Assembly: GCA_010279815.1 (NCBI GenBank) | Contig: QEOQ01000191.1 | Span: 160,551 to 224,550 of the forward strand | DNA: 64,000 nucleotides | Origin: Brachionus plicatilis | Lineage: Eukaryota; Rotifera; Eurotatoria; Ploima; Brachionidae | Direction of reading: 5' to 3' | Part shown: positions 63,001 through 64,000 of the stretch, one piece after another | How the letters are laid out: each line of letters opens with the position of its first letter | Numbering within the stretch: the stretch's first letter is position 1 | The notes under the pieces: model-generated | Told to the model about the DNA's origin: nothing | The model's input: only the letters and a program-made list of their open reading frames with translations | Database searches by the model: none | Made by a program: the position numbers and the translations under genes

Positions 63001-64000
63001 CATGATGGTGCCCGACTACAAACTAATCGCCGAGGTCATCCTCTACTCCGAGGGCTTCGAAAACTCAAAAATTCTCGCCCAAAAAATGGTCCAAATGTAC
63101 AAGCTGTGCTCCGAACAGTTAAGTCAACAGGATCATTACGATTTTGGCATGAGAGCTGTCAAGTCTGTGCTGGTGATGGCCGGAAAGTTAAAACGCGAAA
63201 ATCCTTTCATCAACGAAGACTTGGTCTTGATACGCGCCCTCCGCGATTCAAATTTACCTAAATTTTTGACTGATGATGCTTTTTTATTCCAAGCGATTAT
63301 ACAAGACTTATTTCCGGGCGTAGTACTGCCCGAACACGACTATGGCGAGTTCATGAGCACCATTATCGATGTACAACGTAATCACGGTCTTCAACCCGAG
63401 CCGGCCCAAGTCAAAAAAGTAATTCAATTTTACGAAACAATGCTGGTCAGACACGGCGTCATGCTAGTCGGTCCGGCCGCCGGCGGCAAGACCACTGTCT
63501 ACAAAATACTCGCCGACACTCTCCAAAAACTCTACCAAAATCAACTCGACCACTATTTCTACAAACCCGTTCACATTCACGTCCTCAATCCAAAAAGCAT
63601 CAGCATGGGCGAACTATACGGCGAATACAATCTGCTCACTATGGAATGGAAAGACGGTCTAATGGCTCTAACAGTCAGACGTTGTGTCAAAGACACCACT
63701 GATCATCACCAATGGGTTGTCTGTGACGGCCCAGTGGACGCTCTCTGGATCGAAAACATGAACACAGTCCTTGACGACAACAAAATGCTCTGTTTGGCAA
63801 ACAGTGAACGCATCAAATTCACACCATTCATGCACATGGTATTCGAGGTCCAAGACTTGGCAGTGGCAAGTCCGGCAACAGTGAGCCGATGCGGCATGGT
63901 CTACATAGACTCAACCGAGCTCGGCTGGATGCCTTATGTTAAAACATGGATGGCAAAATTAGACCAAACTTTCACTGAACACCTAATGCCTTTATTCGAT
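50785..64000 (+). CDS. DNAH6: Axonemal dynein heavy chain, DNAH6 type (gene span, 3' end outside window)
   Basis: Inner-arm dynein motor subunit of motile cilia. Eight exons join in phase: 50785-51054, 51104-51570, 51623-51770, 53606-53728, 53780-54177, 54244-55195, 57489-59067, 62049-64000+, giving about 1963 residues, roughly the first half of a DNAH6 (about 4150). Marks: ERWEQEYKLYLKLIK and FRQWKAFNVW in the tail; FIRMADYLIVGTLHVLAVNS; RIDPLEKEAE; linker segment KDVFILGGTDEIQ and LFTKTLDAWL; FYFLSNDELLEILAQTRNP; then AAA1 P-loop GPAGTGKTETTK (62627-62650), Walker B CCFDEFNRID, and AAA2 P-loop GPAAGGKT (63470-63493). Order and wording track DNAH6 more closely than DNAH3/7/12. Confidence 0.93.
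51104..51570 (+). CDS. DNAH6: DNAH6 exon 2
   Basis: Acceptor CAATTTAG, phase 0; contains a Pro-rich stretch (PRPPPPRETQPTP) and IRQQPAGFFLYLSHIYP. Donor GTAAAA, phase 2. The upstream intron is 49 bp. Confidence 0.88.
51623..51770 (+). CDS. DNAH6: DNAH6 exon 3
   Basis: VVNYVNCNKDEYFTIGQNG to WEQEYKLYLKLIK; phase 2 in, phase 0 out (GTAATT). The upstream intron is 52 bp. Confidence 0.88.
52796..53192 (+). mobile_element. piggyBac-like mini-element, 397 bp
   Basis: TTAA at both ends (52792-52795, 53193-53196) and terminal repeats CACTAGGAGC / inverse of TTTCTAGTG. GACTC/GAGTC motifs lie just inside each end (CGAGTCATAATGACTC, GAGTGATTGACTCG). The interior keeps the Cys-rich C-terminus of a transposase. 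Confidence 0.85.
52960..53034 (+). pseudogene. Cys-rich C-terminal tail of piggyBac-like transposase
   Basis: CSKCKKKVCRYCTKEKESIC followed by KKCD and a stop. The CxxC...CxxC...CxxC spacing is that of the RING/PHD-like C-terminal domain of piggyBac transposases. The rest is deleted. Confidence 0.75.
53606..53728 (+). CDS. DNAH6: DNAH6 exon 4
   Basis: 41 codons, phase 0 both ends: FFKFRQWKAFNVWHVNVR ... LQKNLFILND. Too short for ORF callers but unmistakable by homology. Confidence 0.92.
53780..54177 (+). CDS. DNAH6: DNAH6 exon 5
   Basis: SLRPALLNIREMCYRISNMS ... KMTYTDQAQKRKECQRLT; phase 0 in, phase 2 out. Upstream intron 51 bp. The ATG at 53813 is internal. Confidence 0.92.
54244..55195 (+). 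CDS. DNAH6: DNAH6 exon 6
   Basis: FIRMADYLIVGTLHVLAVNS through acidic linker to YVDALTFLEQIQER, donor GTATGT, phase 0 out. Upstream intron 66 bp. Confidence 0.93.
55551..55770. repeat. Dispersed repeat R2 (AAGTC-rich)
   Basis: GACTTGAAATTTTTTTTTGA, a core GGCCGTCTTAATAACCACAT, and AGTCAAGTCAAGTGACCTGA ending CTTTTAAAAAACTCTGAA. Related copies are at 60490-60795 (core inverted) and 37215-37310. Confidence 0.65.
55863..56210. mobile_element. 348-bp MITE with perfect 9-bp target duplication
   Basis: Ends GGCTTCGTGAAATTTC and the inverse of GAAATTTCTCAATGCC. The inner arms stay inverted for about 120 bp (TTTTGTTTCACCTACTG). Target duplication TAAAACTTT at 55854-55862 and 56211-56219. The centre contains TTTTGCAGA twice. 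A half copy lies at 60363-60490. Confidence 0.9.
56586..57375. repeat. Direct repeats, about 75 bp, flanking 640 bp
   Basis: ATTTAAACTTAAGAATACTT...CGGCAGCGAAAAATAAAAAG occurs at 56586-56661 and 57301-57375 with two differences. Between them lie an R3 copy (56695-56756) and the MITE at 56849-57288. Confidence 0.9.
56849..57288. mobile_element. Mariner-type MITE, 440 bp, long inverted repeats with ACGTAAAA motifs
   Basis: TA at 56847-56848 and 57289-57290. Right end inverse CAGTGGTGATTTG, left GAGAGGTGATTTC. Arms of up to about 200 bp share AGTATTTTACGAAAAATTAC and TTTTGGTAAAATTTGGTAAA. Confidence 0.85.
57489..59067 (+). CDS. DNAH6: DNAH6 exon 7
   Basis: Acceptor AAATTAG then IDPLEKEAEIVKEMYELIEE, linker motifs, ending SPEGERVSLGRSLKARG at donor GTAATT (phase 1). 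It joins exon 8 as KARGNVEEWLGKVEEAM. Confidence 0.95.
59579..60303 (+). mobile_element. 725-bp DNA transposon with 8-bp target duplication
   Basis: Terminal repeats GGG[CT]CTATTGCGTTATGTGATC and its inverse, about 30 bp. Target duplication TAATTTTT at 59571-59578 and 60304-60311. GGTGAACCA/TGGTTCACC and GTGATCAC motifs repeat subterminally. The interior encodes a short zinc-finger-like frame. Superfamily not certain (hAT-, P- or Mutator-type by TSD length). Confidence 0.9.
59885..60094 (+). pseudogene. C2H2-like zinc-finger fragment inside the 725-bp transposon
   Basis: The frame ends IKCDFSGNYFEKNGLKRHIT + VKHKNQ: the spacing of a C2H2 finger with the second Cys replaced by Ser. The first part is a Lys/Glu-rich helix. 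It has a non-ATG start in this frame. It is probably the remnant of a transposase DNA-binding region. Confidence 0.5.
60363..60490 (+). repeat. Half copy of the 348-bp MITE
   Basis: GGTAGGTGAAACAGGAG...CTGCAGAACAAATATTAGACC...GTATGAAATTTCACAG matches the right half of 55863-56210. Confidence 0.75.
60490..60795. repeat. Dispersed repeat R2, second copy
   Basis: CTTTGACTTGAATTTTTTTT, AACCGTTCCATGTAGTTATC, AGGTCAAGTCTAGTGACTTG, GACTTTTAAACAACTATGAA; see 55551-55770. Confidence 0.65.
61024..61300. repeat. ACGAAATTTTACG-rich sequence, TTACGTAA family
   Basis: TTTTACGAAATTTTACGTGA followed by TTTTGGTAAATA and AAAAAATGGC resembles the interior of the mariner-type MITEs at 56849 and 41714. The ends are unclear. 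TACAGTAATGC at 61031 may be the left end. Confidence 0.45.
61535..61690 (-). repeat. Possible LTR/5' leader remnant of a retrotransposon
   Basis: The minus strand has AATAAAG (61654-61660), CTTGTTGTGTTTGATCCGAA, then ACTTGGGAAGTCTGAATGGAGAG and a short frame MESKSLPADSEILQTEK. A poly(A) signal followed by a GT-rich stretch and a gag-like ATG resembles LTR R/U5. No second copy or ends are visible. Confidence 0.35.
62049..64000 (+). CDS. DNAH6: DNAH6 exon 8 (AAA1-AAA2), continues beyond window
   Basis: Acceptor TTTAAAAAG then NVEEWLGKVEEAMFSNLKR, TIDVHARDIVTELVKLKVQD, YTYGYEYLGAGTRLVITPLT, AAA1 P-loop GPAGTGKTETTKDLAK, GLAQSGAWCCFDEFNRID, ITMNPGYAGRTELPDNLK, AAA2 P-loop GPAAGGKT, DGPVDALWIENMNTVLDDNK, ASPATVSRCGMVY. 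Open for 650 codons to the window edge. The exon is strikingly C-rich at third positions. Confidence 0.95.

Noticed and set aside
62434..63261. 275-codon Arg/Pro-rich open frame
   Set aside because: It is a shadow of the GC-rich DNAH6 exon in another frame; the +1 frame is the conserved dynein.

Overview
The window is nuclear DNA from an invertebrate animal. It is extremely AT-rich, with spliceosomal GT-AG introns ranging from about 50 bp to several kb, an axonemal dynein heavy chain (so motile cilia), a secreted multi-EGF protein and a dense load of transposon relics. A monogonont rotifer or another small AT-rich protostome would fit, but the sequence alone does not settle the species. One 241-base assembly gap (16451-16691) lies inside a gene.

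Host genes. (1) NRBP-type pseudokinase, minus strand, about 17.9 to 6.8 kb. I placed six exons, including two short C-terminal exons (8135-8254 and 6780-6884). The gap hides the middle of the kinase-like domain. (2) A nine-exon secreted protein, minus strand, 29666-26960: signal peptide, ten EGF-like repeats and a C-terminal sandwich-like domain. (3) A LITAF-like zinc-ribbon/membrane exon, plus strand, 37.85-38.35 kb. (4) Cytosolic asparaginyl-tRNA synthetase (NARS1), plus strand, intronless, 43251-44939. (5) The N-terminal half of an axonemal dynein heavy chain, DNAH6 type, plus strand, from 50785 off the right edge. Eight exons were joined by phase. The last one carries the AAA1 and AAA2 P-loops.

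Mobile DNA fills most of the rest. Three pogo/Tigger-like relics (1556-2438, 4844-5675, about 35695-36644) each keep a C-terminal PCNA-interacting (PIP-box) motif. A Mutator-like element with about 350-bp terminal inverted repeats and a SWIM zinc finger (47685-49219) sits in a LINE that also carries a second 9-bp-TSD insertion and a 5' inversion. A piggyBac-like mini-element with a Cys-rich tail lies in a DNAH6 intron. There are also a KRBA2-like integrase relic, LTR remnants, a 1.57-kb palindromic element and several MITE families. Several insertions can be proved from the sequence: removing the element plus one target-site copy restores a reading frame, or an empty copy of the same site exists elsewhere in the window.

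The five host genes show no operon-like or pathway link. Introns and intergenic DNA are almost pure AT-rich transposon debris, while exons stand out as GC-richer islands.
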